Assembly (NCBI RefSeq): GCF_009900715.1
Contig: NZ_JAAAJC010000001.1
Coordinates: 1,291,216 to 1,355,215 of the forward strand
Source: Halococcus salsus
GTDB taxonomy: Archaea; Halobacteriota; Halobacteria; Halobacteriales; Halococcaceae
Length of the DNA stretch: 64,000 bases
Direction: 5' to 3'
A program made the translations under genes and the position numbers. Below the pieces are notes generated by a model that did no database searches, was not told the origin of the DNA, and worked only from the letters and a program-made list of their open reading frames with translations. Each line of letters begins with the position of its first letter. Position 1 is the first letter of the stretch. Positions 34,572-43,801 of the stretch are shown here, one piece after another.

Positions 34572-36215
34572 TTAGAACTCTCCGAGACGGTGCTGACTCC
34601 CTCCGTCCGACCGCTCGTTCGTCGTATTCTCACTCGTGGCTTCGCCGTTCATGCGCTGGCGACGGTCCCGGGAAAGCGACGCGCGTCGACGAACGTCGGG
34701 ATCGTCGAGCGCCGCCCGTGCTCGGTCGGCGAGTTGGCCGAACTGTTCGCGAGCGATGGTCGCCTCGCGTTCGAAGTCGACGACCGGGTAGGGGTAATCG
34801 GCATCCGGTTCGTCGCCGATCGTGGTGTCGCACTCGTGCTGGACGTGGACCGGCGCTCGCTCGGGACGGGCGAGGAATTCGGTCGGGAGGTCACGAAGCT
34901 CGGGGACGTACGTCCGAACGAACTCCCCATCCGGGTCGTTCTCGCGAGCCTGTTTTCGTGGGTTGTAAACCCGGTTCGGGTGACAGCCGACGAGCCCACA
35001 CTGCATCTGCCACTGGGCGTAGTTGATCGCCGGGTCGGCGTCGACGAGGTGGTAGTACATGAAATCCGCGCCGATACGCCACCACTGTTTGAGGATGTAG
35101 CCGAAGAAGGAGGCGACCATCGCCCGCATCCGGAAGTTCAACCAGCCGGTCTCGGTGAGCGCCCGCATCGAGGCGTCGACCATCGGGAAGCCGGTTCGAC
35201 CCGCCTTCCACGCCGCGACGAGCGCCGGGTCGTGTTCGTCGTCGTCCGTGTAGAGTCCGCGGAGCACGGGATTGACGGCTTCCCGGGTGAGTGTCGGGTT
35301 GTCGGCGAGCTTCTGGCGGAAGTGGCGGTTCCAGTACAGGCGCGATTCGAAGAGGTCGCGTGCACGCTCGGCCCCACCGCGTTCGACACCGGCCTGATAG
35401 ACTTGTCGAGCCGAGAGGAGACCGAATCGAAGATACGGCGAGAGTCGCGAGGTTCGCCGTTCGGCTTCGGCTGGGGGCGAGATCCCACCGGGATACTGGT
35501 CGATGGTCTTCGCACGGGTGAACCAATCGAGGCGACGGTGAGCCGCACGATGGGTCCCACGAGGGACGTCCCGTTTCACGGCGTCGACCCCGTACTGCGC
35601 CTCGATCTCCTCGATAGTCTCATCGCCTGCGGGGGCGTTCGTCTCGGACACGAGCACGTCCGAGTCGGGCGGTGGGTGGTACTCTCCACGCAGATATTCC
35701 TCACACTGCTCGGCCCACCCTTCGCGCGAGTCGATGCCTCGCTCCTGCGCGTCGAAGACTATCGCCCCCTCGGGGACTGCTTCGATATTAGTTCGAGAGT
35801 GTTGGGAATCCCCGGCCTCACCTCCACCGCCGATGCGAGACTCGAGCCCGTCATCGCGTCGAGCACCGTAGCGGGCGGTCGGATGGCGGGTGTAGCAGAG
35901 GTGTGAGTACCGGGTGTTCGTCGTATCGAGGAGCGCGCCGAATCGCTCGGCGGGCTCGCCGTGAAGGAACATGAGTTCCGCACCACGTTCACGATACTGC
36001 TCACGGAGACTGGAGAGACACTCGTGGAGGAAGGCGATCCGACCGTCACAAGCGAGCGAGCGCGAGCCGTAGAACCGCGGATCGAAAACGAAGACGGGCT
36101 GAATCGTGGCTTCGCTTTCGCGAGCGAGCGCGGCGGCTCGGTCGAGCGCGGGATTGTCCCGAACCCGGAGGTCCGTGCGGTGCCAGACCAGGATCGTCCC
36201 GTCGTCCGTCGTCAC
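34572..36215 (-). CDS. phr: Deoxyribodipyrimidine photolyase (cryptochrome/photolyase family)
   Basis: The 547-aa flavoprotein repairs UV-induced cyclobutane dimers with light. The N-terminal alpha/beta domain begins VTTDDGTILVWHRTDLRVRDNPAL. The C-terminal FAD domain contains SRLSPYLRFGLLSARQVY, ESRLYWNRHFRQKL, GRTGFPMVDASMRAL, TGWLNFRMRAMVASFF and DADPAINYAQWQMQCGLVG. The only plausible start is GTG 36215; in-frame ATGs upstream are too far. That GTG shares bases (GTGA) with the stop of a short upstream ORF. A variable insert around 150-185 and the Arg/Gln-rich C-terminus are extra to the family. Confidence 0.9.
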   Translation of the reverse strand: MTTDDGTILVWHRTDLRVRDNPALDRAAALARESEATIQPVFVFDPRFYGSRSLACDGRIAFLHECLSSLREQYRERGAELMFLHGEPAERFGALLDTTNTRYSHLCYTRHPTARYGARRDDGLESRIGGGGEAGDSQHSRTNIEAVPEGAIVFDAQERGIDSREGWAEQCEEYLRGEYHPPPDSDVLVSETNAPAGDETIEEIEAQYGVDAVKRDVPRGTHRAAHRRLDWFTRAKTIDQYPGGISPPAEAERRTSRLSPYLRFGLLSARQVYQAGVERGGAERARDLFESRLYWNRHFRQKLADNPTLTREAVNPVLRGLYTDDDEHDPALVAAWKAGRTGFPMVDASMRALTETGWLNFRMRAMVASFFGYILKQWWRIGADFMYYHLVDADPAINYAQWQMQCGLVGCHPNRVYNPRKQARENDPDGEFVRTYVPELRDLPTEFLARPERAPVHVQHECDTTIGDEPDADYPYPVVDFEREATIAREQFGQLADRARAALDDPDVRRRASLSRDRRQRMNGEATSENTTNERSDGGSQHRLGEF

Positions 36216-36325
36216 GATGACCGGGGGATGCTTGCCTCGAATCGACCCGGACCGTGCCGGACGTGGACGGGTTCGGTGGACGAGGGGAATTCCGGGATGC
36301 GCTCCGAGGCTCCTGGTCGCTCCAT
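36212..36325 (-). CDS. Short upstream ORF (37 aa) overlapping the photolyase start
   Basis: From ATG 36325 a 37-codon frame runs to a TGA that overlaps the photolyase GTG (GTGA). A TATA element lies 25-31 nt before this ATG, the normal spacing for a leaderless haloarchaeal transcript, so the mRNA would begin at or next to this ORF. The peptide (MERPGASERIPEF...) has no recognised domain. It may act by passing ribosomes to the photolyase start. Its expression is inferred from signal spacing. Confidence 0.4.
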   Translation of the reverse strand: MERPGASERIPEFPSSTEPVHVRHGPGRFEASIPRSS

Positions 36326-36349
36326 GTGACGAGGGACGGACCCTCGGAG

Positions 36350-36356
36350 TATAAAT
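36350..36356 (-). promoter_or_regulatory. TATA element of the photolyase transcript
   Basis: On the minus strand ATTTATA, 25-31 nt before ATG 36325 of the upstream ORF and about 135 nt before the photolyase GTG. Confidence 0.5.
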
Positions 36357-36560
36357 CGAGGTAAACAGCACCGTGAAAATGAAACTGTTTCCTCCACGAG
36401 ACGGCCGATATCGACCGATAGTAGCCCCGATCCGAGCGTTGGTGACACGTTCATTGGGCTCCCTCCGGGGCTGGGACGGGGCGGATGGGGTCGCCGTCAG
36501 CGCGACCGCGGTCGTCAGCGGTATCTCTGTGAGGGTTCCTAAAGACGGTGGCACGTACTG

Positions 36561-37427
36561 ATGACGCAAACGATACTCGTGACCGGCGCGACGGGCACCG
36601 TCGGTTCCATCGTCGTCGAGTCCCTCGTCCGTCGCGGGGCACGGGTACGGGTCGCCACCCGGGGGAGTGACACGGCTGGGAAACACCTCGGCGGGGACAA
36701 CGCTGGCGTCGTCTTCGATTTCACTCATCCCGAAACGTGGGGGGACGCGTTGGCGGGTGTCGATCGGATCTTCCTCGTTCGCCCGCCGGCGGTAGACGTC
36801 GCGCGTATCCGGGAGTTCGTCGACGCTGCCGCCCGCGTCGGTGTCGAGCACGTCGTCTACCTCTCGATTCTCGGTGCCAACCGGAATCCGTGGCTTCCGC
36901 ATCGACGGATCGAACGCCACGTCGAAGCGGCCGACCTCGCGTATACCTTCCTTCGAGCGTCGTTCTTCATGCAGAACCTCAGCGGGGTTCACCGACCCGA
37001 GATCGTCGACCACGACGAGATCGTCGTCCCCGCCGGGAAGGGGAGGACGAGCTTCGTCGACGCCCGGGACGTCGCTGCGGCCGCGGCGGTCGTGCTCACC
37101 GAGGGCGGCCACGAGAACCGAGCGTACGACGTCACCGGACCGGAGGCGTTGAACTACGACGAGGTAGCCCGTATCTTCACCAACGGCTTGGGCCGCCCCA
37201 TCGACTACGCGAACCCGTCGGCGCTGACGTTCGTTCGTCGGATGACGGCTCGGGGCCACCCCGTGCCTTTCGTTCTGGTCATGCTCGGTATCTACACCAC
37301 CGTTCGGTTGGGACTCTCCGCTCGCGTGAGTGGAGACATCGAAACGCTTCTCGAACGGAGGCCGATCGGTATGCGGCAGTTCGTTGCGGACCATGCGCAT
37401 GTGTTTGAGAATACAGTAGAGGACTGA
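36561..37427 (+). CDS. NmrA/NAD(P)-binding family oxidoreductase
   Basis: The 288-aa protein has a Rossmann start TILVTGATGTVGSIVVESLV, then TWGDALAGVDRIFLVRPP and VEHVVYLSILGANRNPWLPH, a pattern of the NmrA-like/quinone-reductase-like atypical SDRs. The usual Tyr-x3-Lys catalytic pair is absent, as in NmrA-type redox sensors and QorB-like reductases. It is cytoplasmic. It is divergent from the photolyase, with which it shares a 235-bp spacer, so joint stress regulation is possible but not shown. Confidence 0.8.
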   Translation: MTQTILVTGATGTVGSIVVESLVRRGARVRVATRGSDTAGKHLGGDNAGVVFDFTHPETWGDALAGVDRIFLVRPPAVDVARIREFVDAAARVGVEHVVYLSILGANRNPWLPHRRIERHVEAADLAYTFLRASFFMQNLSGVHRPEIVDHDEIVVPAGKGRTSFVDARDVAAAAAVVLTEGGHENRAYDVTGPEALNYDEVARIFTNGLGRPIDYANPSALTFVRRMTARGHPVPFVLVMLGIYTTVRLGLSARVSGDIETLLERRPIGMRQFVADHAHVFENTVED

Positions 37428-37770
37428 TCCTCAGCTGCCACTATCACGAACCCCTGGCTCGGTTGTCGAACGGCGCGACGAAACCACTGAGAGCTAGTCT
37501 ACTTCGAACACGGTTGGTGCTTTCTCGGGCGTTCAGTTCGAAGCGGACTGTATCGGGTGAAGGGCTCTGAACGACCGCCTTGAACGTCTCGGCACGCACG
37601 CGGTCGGCACTGACGGCGACAGACTGCAGGCGGTAGCCGGTATAAACTGAGTCTAAGAACCGATAGCGTACTTGAGATCGGGGAGACGAACGCTAGCGAG
37701 ACAGCGGATCCGTCTTGTGGCTTTTCCAGAAGTGCTATCAGACCAGCACTGCCAAGTGGTGCGAAGTTCA
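37428..37770. other. Intergenic region upstream of the asparaginase gene
   Basis: No supportable gene is present. TATAAAC at 37641-37647 is the best promoter-like word, about 125 nt before the asparaginase ATG, which would give a long 5' leader. No repeats stand out. Confidence 0.35.
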
Positions 37771-38757
37771 ATGTCCGTGCCACTCACCGTTCTCAGTACT
37801 GGAGGAACGATCGCAAGTACGTCCGGCGAAACCGGCGCGACGCCGAGCAAGAGCGGTGACGACCTCGTTGCGGCCGTTCCGGAACTCGCCTCGTATGCGG
37901 ACATCGAGGTGGTGGAAGTGGTACAGACACCCAGCTTCGACATGGACCTCGGGTCCCTCGCGACGATCGCAAAGCGGATTCGAACGGCCGTCGAGAACGG
38001 CGCGGAAGGGGCCATCGTCACTCACGGGACCGATACGATGGAGGAGTCCGCGTACTACCTCGACCTCGTGCTCGATCTCGACGCGCCAGTCGTTCTGACA
38101 GGGGCGCAGCGGCGGCCGGACGAGGTGAGCCCCGATGGACCGAGCAATCTCCTTACCGCAGTGCGGATGGCGAGTCACGAGCGATTTCGTGGAACGGGTG
38201 GTGTCTATATCGCCTTCGACGAGGAACTCCACGCTGCCCGTGACGTGACGAAACAGCACACGAGCAAGCTCTCGGCGTTCGTCTCACCCGAGAAGTGCCC
38301 GATCGCGCGCTCGACCCGCGAGGGGATCCGAGTTCACCGTGAGCCGGGAAGCCGATCGATCTCGATCGATGCGCTCGCGTCGACGGCTACCGTGCCGATG
38401 GTGAAAACCGGGGTCGGTGTCGGTGCACAGCAGGTGACCGACGCTCTCGGGATGGATGCCGACGGTATCGTCGTCGAAGGAACCGGTCTCGGCAACACGA
38501 CGAGCGCACTCGGCGATGCCATCGCCGACGCCATCGAAAGGGGTGTTCCCGTTGTGATAACCTCCCGGTGTCAGGCTGGCGTCGTCGCCCCGGTCTACGG
38601 AACCGCTGGCGGCGGCGAGACGCTTCGCGCACACGGAGTCATCGAGGGTGGTGATCTCCCGGCACACAAAGCACGCCTGAAGCTCCTGTTGCTCATCGAA
38701 GCCCTCGGAACCGGCGATATGGGTGCTCTCCGCGAGGCTTTCGAGGGAGAGGTTTGA
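37771..38757 (+). CDS. L-asparaginase
   Basis: The 328-aa enzyme hydrolyses Asn to Asp and ammonia. Both nucleophile-site motifs are intact: TVLSTGGTIASTSG at the N-terminus and IVTHGTDTMEESAYYL (Thr-Asp pair), then VVLTGAQRRPDEVSPDGPSNL and QAGVVAPVYG. No signal peptide is visible, so it is cytoplasmic. The ATG 37771 places the first motif at the correct distance. GatD-like amidotransferase subunits share these motifs but carry an extra N-terminal domain, absent here. The next gene, 93 bp on, is an amide/imide-bond-active family. Confidence 0.93.
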   Translation: MSVPLTVLSTGGTIASTSGETGATPSKSGDDLVAAVPELASYADIEVVEVVQTPSFDMDLGSLATIAKRIRTAVENGAEGAIVTHGTDTMEESAYYLDLVLDLDAPVVLTGAQRRPDEVSPDGPSNLLTAVRMASHERFRGTGGVYIAFDEELHAARDVTKQHTSKLSAFVSPEKCPIARSTREGIRVHREPGSRSISIDALASTATVPMVKTGVGVGAQQVTDALGMDADGIVVEGTGLGNTTSALGDAIADAIERGVPVVITSRCQAGVVAPVYGTAGGGETLRAHGVIEGGDLPAHKARLKLLLLIEALGTGDMGALREAFEGEV

Positions 38758-38850
38758 CCAGACGGCGTACCACCAGATCGAGTGCTTAGATACCAGCAAC
38801 GTTTGCGACGACGACCACGGCTATCGGCTCCGCCCGCGAGAGGGAACACG

Positions 38851-39750
38851 ATGGGTGACATTGACGTAGCGATCGGCGTCGACGCGGACTGTGTCGCTGG
38901 CTGGCTCGGCTCGTACGGCGGTGCGGATTCGCCCGCGGACCTCTCGCGCGGGCTCTCGGCCGGGAACGAAGGCATCCCACGGATGCTCCAGCTCTTCGAA
39001 GACGAGGACATCGACACCTCGTGGTACGTTCCTGGCCACACTATCGAGACGTTTCGAGAAGAGATCCAAGCGGTCGCGGACGCCGGTCACGAGATCGGTG
39101 TCCACGGCTACTCCCACGAGAACCCGACCGACCTCTCGCGCGAGCAGGAGGACGAGATCCTCCAGCTCTCGATCGATCTCGTCGAGGAGGTGACCGGTGA
39201 GAAACCGGTCGGTCACCGAGCGAGCTGGTGGGAGTTCAGCGAGAACACGCCGGAACTCGTCGAGAAGTACGACTTCCTCTACGACAGTAGCCTCATGGAA
39301 CGGGAGTTCGAGCCGGGCTACATGCGGAAGGGCGACAGCTGGGAGAAGATCAAGTACGACCAGGACCCCGATTCGTGGACGACACCGTACGAGTATGGCG
39401 AAGAAACGGACGTCGTGGAGATACCGATCAGCTGGTATCGCGACGACATCCCGGCGATGCTCTTCATCAAACAGCCGCTCTATCACGCTGGGTACAAGGA
39501 CCCCGAGATGATGTACGAACAGTACTACAAGCGGCAGTTCGACTATCTCTACAACCGCCGGGGTGCCGGAGTCTACACGTTCACGATCCACCCCGATCTG
39601 CACGGACTGCCCCACATGATCCCGCACCTCGAAGACTTCATCACCTACGTCAAGAGCCACGAGAACGCCGACTTCGTCACCCTGGAGGAGGTTGCCCGAA
39701 AATACGACGACGACCCGTCCGTCTACGAAGCACACGGCGAGTACATCTAA
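38851..39750 (+). CDS. Polysaccharide deacetylase family protein, HP0310/PgdA-type
   Basis: The 299-aa protein begins DVAIGVDADCVAGWLGSYGG and contains GIPRMLQLFEDEDIDTSWYVPGHTIETF, GHEIGVHGYSHENP (metal His pair), VGHRASWWEFSENT and YTFTIHPDLHGLP. This is the NodB-fold subgroup of Helicobacter HP0310, which also contains cyclic-imide hydrolases. Archaea of this type lack peptidoglycan, so a classical peptidoglycan deacetylase role is unlikely; an imide, amide or N-acetyl-sugar substrate is possible. The metal-binding Asp and His motifs look intact. It follows asparaginase on the same strand, which favours an amide/imide role. Confidence 0.82.
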   Translation: MGDIDVAIGVDADCVAGWLGSYGGADSPADLSRGLSAGNEGIPRMLQLFEDEDIDTSWYVPGHTIETFREEIQAVADAGHEIGVHGYSHENPTDLSREQEDEILQLSIDLVEEVTGEKPVGHRASWWEFSENTPELVEKYDFLYDSSLMEREFEPGYMRKGDSWEKIKYDQDPDSWTTPYEYGEETDVVEIPISWYRDDIPAMLFIKQPLYHAGYKDPEMMYEQYYKRQFDYLYNRRGAGVYTFTIHPDLHGLPHMIPHLEDFITYVKSHENADFVTLEEVARKYDDDPSVYEAHGEYI

Positions 39751-39780
39751 ACGACGGTCGACTCCCTCGGAGGGAGACCG

Positions 39781-40512
39781 TCACCGAAACTGCGTTCCAC
39801 CGTTGACGTTGAGTATCTCGCCTTGGAGGTACTCGTTCTCCAGTACGTACCTGACGGTGTGAGCGACGTCTTCCGGTTTGCACGCATACTGAGGGAGATG
39901 GGTGTCGAGGTTCTCGTGCCCACGGAATTCTATCGCCTCTAGATGCTCCAGGATGGCATCGTTGAGACTGGTTTCGACGGGGCCAGGTGCGACGGCGTTG
40001 ACTTGGAGGCCGTCTCCACCGTATTCGCGAGCCAACGACCGGGTGAGACCGTGCAGACCGGCCTTGCTCGCTGCATAGCTCGCGTCGACCGTCCCACCGG
40101 TGCCCCCGATGCTGGAGAGAAACACGATGTCCCCGTCGGGCTCGAGGTGTGGGATCGCGGCCCGTGCAACGTAGAACGCCCCCGAGAGGTTCGTTTCGAG
40201 GACACGGTTCCACTGCTCGTCGTCGATGTCGGTTGCGAGGTCCGGGTCGACGATACCGGCGTTGTTGACGACCGCGTCGAGTTCACCGAACTCATCGACG
40301 ACGGTCGCGACCATGGATTCGACGTCCGCCGAGTCGCCGACGTCGGCCCTCACTGCGATCGCGTCTCCTCCATCGCTTTCGATGTCGTCGACGACGTCAG
40401 CAGCGGCATCTTCGGCGGTCCGATAGTTGACCGCGATGTCGTGGTCCGGCGCGAGTGAACACGCTATCGAGCGTCCGATACCACGGCTTGCACCGGTGAT
40501 GAGTACAGCCAT
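39781..40512 (-). CDS. SDR-family oxidoreductase, FabG-like
   Basis: The 243-aa classical SDR has the cofactor loop ITGASRGIGRSIA, NNAGIVD, the catalytic Ser in FLSSIGGTGG, and the Tyr-x3-Lys pair in SYAASKAGLHGL. The C-terminal LQGEILNVNGGTQ is typical of beta-ketoacyl reductases and acetoacetyl-CoA reductases. It uses NADPH or NADH on an acyl or sugar-type carbonyl; the substrate is unknown. It is convergent with the preceding gene, 30 bp apart. Confidence 0.9.
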   Translation of the reverse strand: MAVLITGASRGIGRSIACSLAPDHDIAVNYRTAEDAAADVVDDIESDGGDAIAVRADVGDSADVESMVATVVDEFGELDAVVNNAGIVDPDLATDIDDEQWNRVLETNLSGAFYVARAAIPHLEPDGDIVFLSSIGGTGGTVDASYAASKAGLHGLTRSLAREYGGDGLQVNAVAPGPVETSLNDAILEHLEAIEFRGHENLDTHLPQYACKPEDVAHTVRYVLENEYLQGEILNVNGGTQFR

Positions 40513-40658
40513 CTAACATCCCATTGTACTACCCGATGGTTAAGCGATTCGCGATCGCTCTCCGGCGGATCGGTTAGAAGAAAAAAGCGGACCGATCAGG
40601 CGTGGTTCCCGTTCATCGTCGGCGAACGGTTATCACACTCCGCCGCCTCTCGGAAGCG

Positions 40659-40850
40659 ATGAGGGACGTGTTCAGAAAGCTCGGTCGTCAGGCCGAGCGG
40701 TTCAAACGGAACATGGACGGGGGGATGGAGGAGAACGCGGACTACGAGTGCAAAGCGTGTGAGGCGCGGTTCGCGACGAACAGGGAGCGCTGCCCGAACT
40801 GCGGGTCGGAGGCGGTCGCACCGACGAGAAACGAAGCAGGATCCGGCTGA
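40659..40850 (+). CDS. Small zinc-ribbon protein (63 aa)
   Basis: The 63-residue protein begins with a basic helix ([20 protein letters not shown]) and ends in a zinc ribbon, [25 protein letters not shown], with two CxxC pairs. The architecture suggests a nucleic-acid or protein adaptor. ATG 40659 was chosen over an upstream GTG (40602) because the helix starts there. No family name can be assigned safely. Confidence 0.65.
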   Translation: MRDVFRKLGRQAERFKRNMDGGMEENADYECKACEARFATNRERCPNCGSEAVAPTRNEAGSG

Positions 40851-41118
40851 TCCCGTTCTCACCACCTCCACGACGGAGACGACTCACCCCGAGAACCGCT
40901 CTGCAACTGTGCTCGCCGAAGAGCAGTCTACGACGGCCGAGACCCTCGAATCGATAGTCGGTCCCGCGAGTTCCTCGTCCGTTCGGATCCCGGTCCCAAC
41001 TGCTAATACGAGGTGGGGTCAATGCGGAAGCAAATGGTTCACGTCCCGAATCCCACAGCCACGAGAACGGTCGCCCGGTCGACACCCAGCACGACCTCCA
41101 GCAACGGGTGAGTTGAGT

Positions 41119-42375
41119 GTGAACCCCCGCTCTCTGCTCGTCGTTCTGGTGGTCGCGTCGATGCTGCTGGCCGGCTGTAGCTTCCTCTCCCAGGCACCCG
41201 AGGACACCTCGACGGCGGTCCCGGCGACGAACAACACGAGTACGGTGTCGACTGGCTCCACGGCTTCCACTACGGGGACACCACCCTCGACATCAGTAGC
41301 AACGTCCACTTCCACGTCGACGTCGATCAGCACGGCAACTCCGGCGCCGAACGGTACGTCGGCGCTCACACCTCCATCGACCGAGACGGAAACGGACACG
41401 GCCCTTCCGACAACCGAAACGGCGACGTCGACGGATACGGCGACCCCAACTGAGACGGCAACGCCAACCCCCACCGAAACACCGACACCGACCCAAACAG
41501 CAACACCGACACCGACCGAAACGGCGACACCAATACTGACACAAACAGCAACACCGACCCAAACAGCAACCCCGACACCGACCCAAACAGCAACTGAAAC
41601 GGCAACGCCGACTCCGACACCAACTGAAACAGCGACGCCAACGTCGACACCGACGCCGACCCCGACACGGATGGAGACGGCAGCGGAGACGGACTCGTCC
41701 CGCGAAGGCTGGTACAACGTGACCATCGTCGCGGATGGGTCGGGTGGCTCGTACTACCGAATGTACGGGGGTACTGGCCCGGACATCGAGCTGGGGGCGG
41801 AAGCCGATACCGATGACTCGGCCAGTTACGAGGACCGAGTGGTCCTCGACGACCCCTACTACGCCGAAGGGTTCGTCGGGGACAACGGGGTCGATAGCTA
41901 CCAGTACAGACCGACCATCGCGGGCGACCCTTCCCTCGGCTTCGTCAACGACGGTGACGTCCCGCTCGAAGTGTACCTGAACGGCGAGCTGTACGAGACG
42001 GTCGAACCGGGCCAAGGAACGGACGGCGAGCGCGTCGACCCCGACGCCCCGTCGAACGGTGAGAACTTCATCACGGTCGAGGCGGTCGGCGATGGGGCCT
42101 CGAACTACACGCTCATGGCTGGAGAAGCTGGCACGATGCCGTTCTACTACGAAAGCGAGGCGAACCCGGGAACCACGGCCGAGAACCCCGATTACACGGG
42201 GAGGGTGTCAGGGGCGTACGGGTTCGTCGGCGCTGGTGGCGTCGATACGTACTCGACTGACGGTACACTCTACAGCATCGAAAACGAGGGGTCGGCAACG
42301 CTGAAAGTCTCCCAAAACGGCGAGGTGTGGGCCACCGTCCAACCGGGGGAGACGATAGAGCCCTCGTACGAATAG
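41119..42375 (+). CDS. Lipoprotein with Thr/Pro/Ser-rich stalk and duplicated C-terminal domain
   Basis: GTG 41119 opens a 418-aa protein with a hydrophobic signal ([15 protein letters not shown]) and a lipobox Cys at residue 20. Residues about 28-195 are almost only Thr, Ser, Pro and Ala in TPT/TAT units, a stalk likely to be O-glycosylated and to hold the protein off the membrane. The C-terminal 220 residues contain two related domains: one with [10 protein letters not shown]...[11 protein letters not shown]...[14 protein letters not shown], and one with YYESEANPG...[13 protein letters not shown]...[14 protein letters not shown]. It is cell-surface exposed; the function is unknown. No RR pair is present, so Sec export is expected. 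Confidence 0.75.
   Translation: MNPRSLLVVLVVASMLLAGCSFLSQAPEDTSTAVPATNNTSTVSTGSTASTTGTPPSTSVATSTSTSTSISTATPAPNGTSALTPPSTETETDTALPTTETATSTDTATPTETATPTPTETPTPTQTATPTPTETATPILTQTATPTQTATPTPTQTATETATPTPTPTETATPTSTPTPTPTRMETAAETDSSREGWYNVTIVADGSGGSYYRMYGGTGPDIELGAEADTDDSASYEDRVVLDDPYYAEGFVGDNGVDSYQYRPTIAGDPSLGFVNDGDVPLEVYLNGELYETVEPGQGTDGERVDPDAPSNGENFITVEAVGDGASNYTLMAGEAGTMPFYYESEANPGTTAENPDYTGRVSGAYGFVGAGGVDTYSTDGTLYSIENEGSATLKVSQNGEVWATVQPGETIEPSYE
41435..41670 (+). repeat. Low-complexity repeat encoding the TPT stalk
   Basis: The sequence is built of ACACCGACACCGACC/ACCGAAACGGC-like words, giving Thr-Pro-Thr and Thr-Ala-Thr tracts. Such DNA expands and contracts readily by slippage. Confidence 0.8.
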
Positions 42376-42403
42376 GGGCCACTCGATAGCTTCCAATCGA
42401 GGG

Positions 42404-43801
42404 TCAGAGCGCGTTCTCGATCGTGGTCGCGACCTCGCGAGCCGTCTCCGCGAGCGGCTCGGAAACGTGGCCCGCCGAAACAGCACTGTCGAGCTCGGCA
42501 TCGTCCACACGCTCGATCCGGCCGTCGGCGTGCTTCACGACGTCCACGTGGAGGTCGACGTAGCGAGCGGCGGTCGGGAAGACCTCGACCGGCGTACAGA
42601 TGTTGACGTAGGTCCCTCGACGCTCTCCATTCGCATCCCGATAGACGGTCGGATACCACCACTTCCCCTCGGTGAACTTCGTCGTCGCTGTATCGCCAGC
42701 ACGGCGCTCGGTTCCCAGTGCATCGTAGGTTCCCCCAGGCGTCATCTCCCGCCGAACGGTGACACTCGACTCGTCGCGGTCGGTCACGAGGCCCTCACCC
42801 AACGTGATTCGACGGCCATCCGGCTTCCCGTGGACGATCTTCACGTCGTCGTCCTCGTCCGGCCCGAACTGCCGGGCGATCGTCGCGAACGGAAACTCGG
42901 ATTCCGCGCTGTCGTCCAGATCGCACACCGCCTCTACGAGTTCGACAGCAGCGCTCGCGTCCGTACTCCCGGCTTTGATACGGTGGTGGCCGGCCATCGT
43001 CGGGCAGACGGCCCGGCGAGCGTCGTCGAGCGCAAAGCGCGACGCACGGCCGAACCAGATCCAGGTCGTCGCGCACTCGTTCCAGACGACGCCGGGTTCG
43101 TCCTGACTCTCGGGTGCGTCGGAGAGCGCCGCATCGATAGCCGTGGCTCGGTCGCTCGCGGACGCGAGGGCGTCCGAAAGCGCGGCGAACTCCGCGTCGT
43201 CGCTCGCGTCCATCCAGCGTGCTCGCCAACCGTCCGGTGGATCGTTCGGGAGGAGGTCAGTGAGATCCGCGGCCATACCCGGTCGTGCCGACGTCTCTCC
43301 GGACCCATCGTGCACGAGTTGGACCAAACGGCCACCCGCTTCGAGGTGCGTATCGAGCACTGGACGGTCGTCGCTCCACGGCGGCACAGGGTCGACGACC
43401 TGCACGCTGAGTCGGTCGTCCTCCTCGATCTGGTGGTCCGTGTTCGAATCCGGAAGGAATCCCGAACGACTGCCACAGTCCACAACAGCACCGCCCTTGA
43501 CCGTCTCGGTGACCTGCCCCGTGAACACCGCCTCACGCGGCATCTCCACGAACCAGCTGAAGGTATCCGTTTCGAGGCTAGCGAGATGGGTCGCTGCGGC
43601 GTTCACCGCCGTGGAGTCACCGTGGATGCCGATGCCCTGTCGGTCATCGGTCGTCTCGATCGTGACGTCGGATCCCTCGACGGCGAACCCACCGTCGAAG
43701 CGCTCCTGGATAGTGGGGGATGCCTGCACGACCGTGTGACCGGCCTCGCGGAAGAGGTGGGTCAGTGCAGTGGCGTAGATGCCACGAATTCGAGCCTTCA
43801 T
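42404..43801 (-). CDS. Ribonuclease FAU-1 family protein (RNase E/G-like AU-binding)
   Basis: The 465-aa protein starts MKARIRGIYATALTHLFREAGHTVVQASPTIQERF, the FAU-1 hallmark, has an S1-type segment GQVTETVKGGAVVDCGSRSGFLP, and ends in a DUF402-type domain (TKFTEGKWWYPTVYRDANGERRGTYVNICTPVEVFPTAARYVDLHVDVV). The family binds AU-rich RNA and trims the 5' end of pre-5S rRNA in archaea. It is a cytoplasmic housekeeping enzyme. Internal residues 200-300 include RAVCPTMAGHHRIKAG, also conserved. It is the most divergent-looking of the core genes in this region but all blocks are present. Confidence 0.88.
   Translation of the reverse strand: MKARIRGIYATALTHLFREAGHTVVQASPTIQERFDGGFAVEGSDVTIETTDDRQGIGIHGDSTAVNAAATHLASLETDTFSWFVEMPREAVFTGQVTETVKGGAVVDCGSRSGFLPDSNTDHQIEEDDRLSVQVVDPVPPWSDDRPVLDTHLEAGGRLVQLVHDGSGETSARPGMAADLTDLLPNDPPDGWRARWMDASDDAEFAALSDALASASDRATAIDAALSDAPESQDEPGVVWNECATTWIWFGRASRFALDDARRAVCPTMAGHHRIKAGSTDASAAVELVEAVCDLDDSAESEFPFATIARQFGPDEDDDVKIVHGKPDGRRITLGEGLVTDRDESSVTVRREMTPGGTYDALGTERRAGDTATTKFTEGKWWYPTVYRDANGERRGTYVNICTPVEVFPTAARYVDLHVDVVKHADGRIERVDDAELDSAVSAGHVSEPLAETAREVATTIENAL

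Noticed and set aside
37499-37783. 94-codon minus-strand frame upstream of asparaginase
   Set aside because: No domain or plausible promoter, and it overlaps the asparaginase start; residue composition is that of non-coding GC-rich DNA.
40340-41700. CRISPR-like array suspected from repetitive sequence near 41.5 kb
   Set aside because: The repeats are codon-phased Thr/Pro words inside a lipoprotein gene, without regular repeat-spacer structure.
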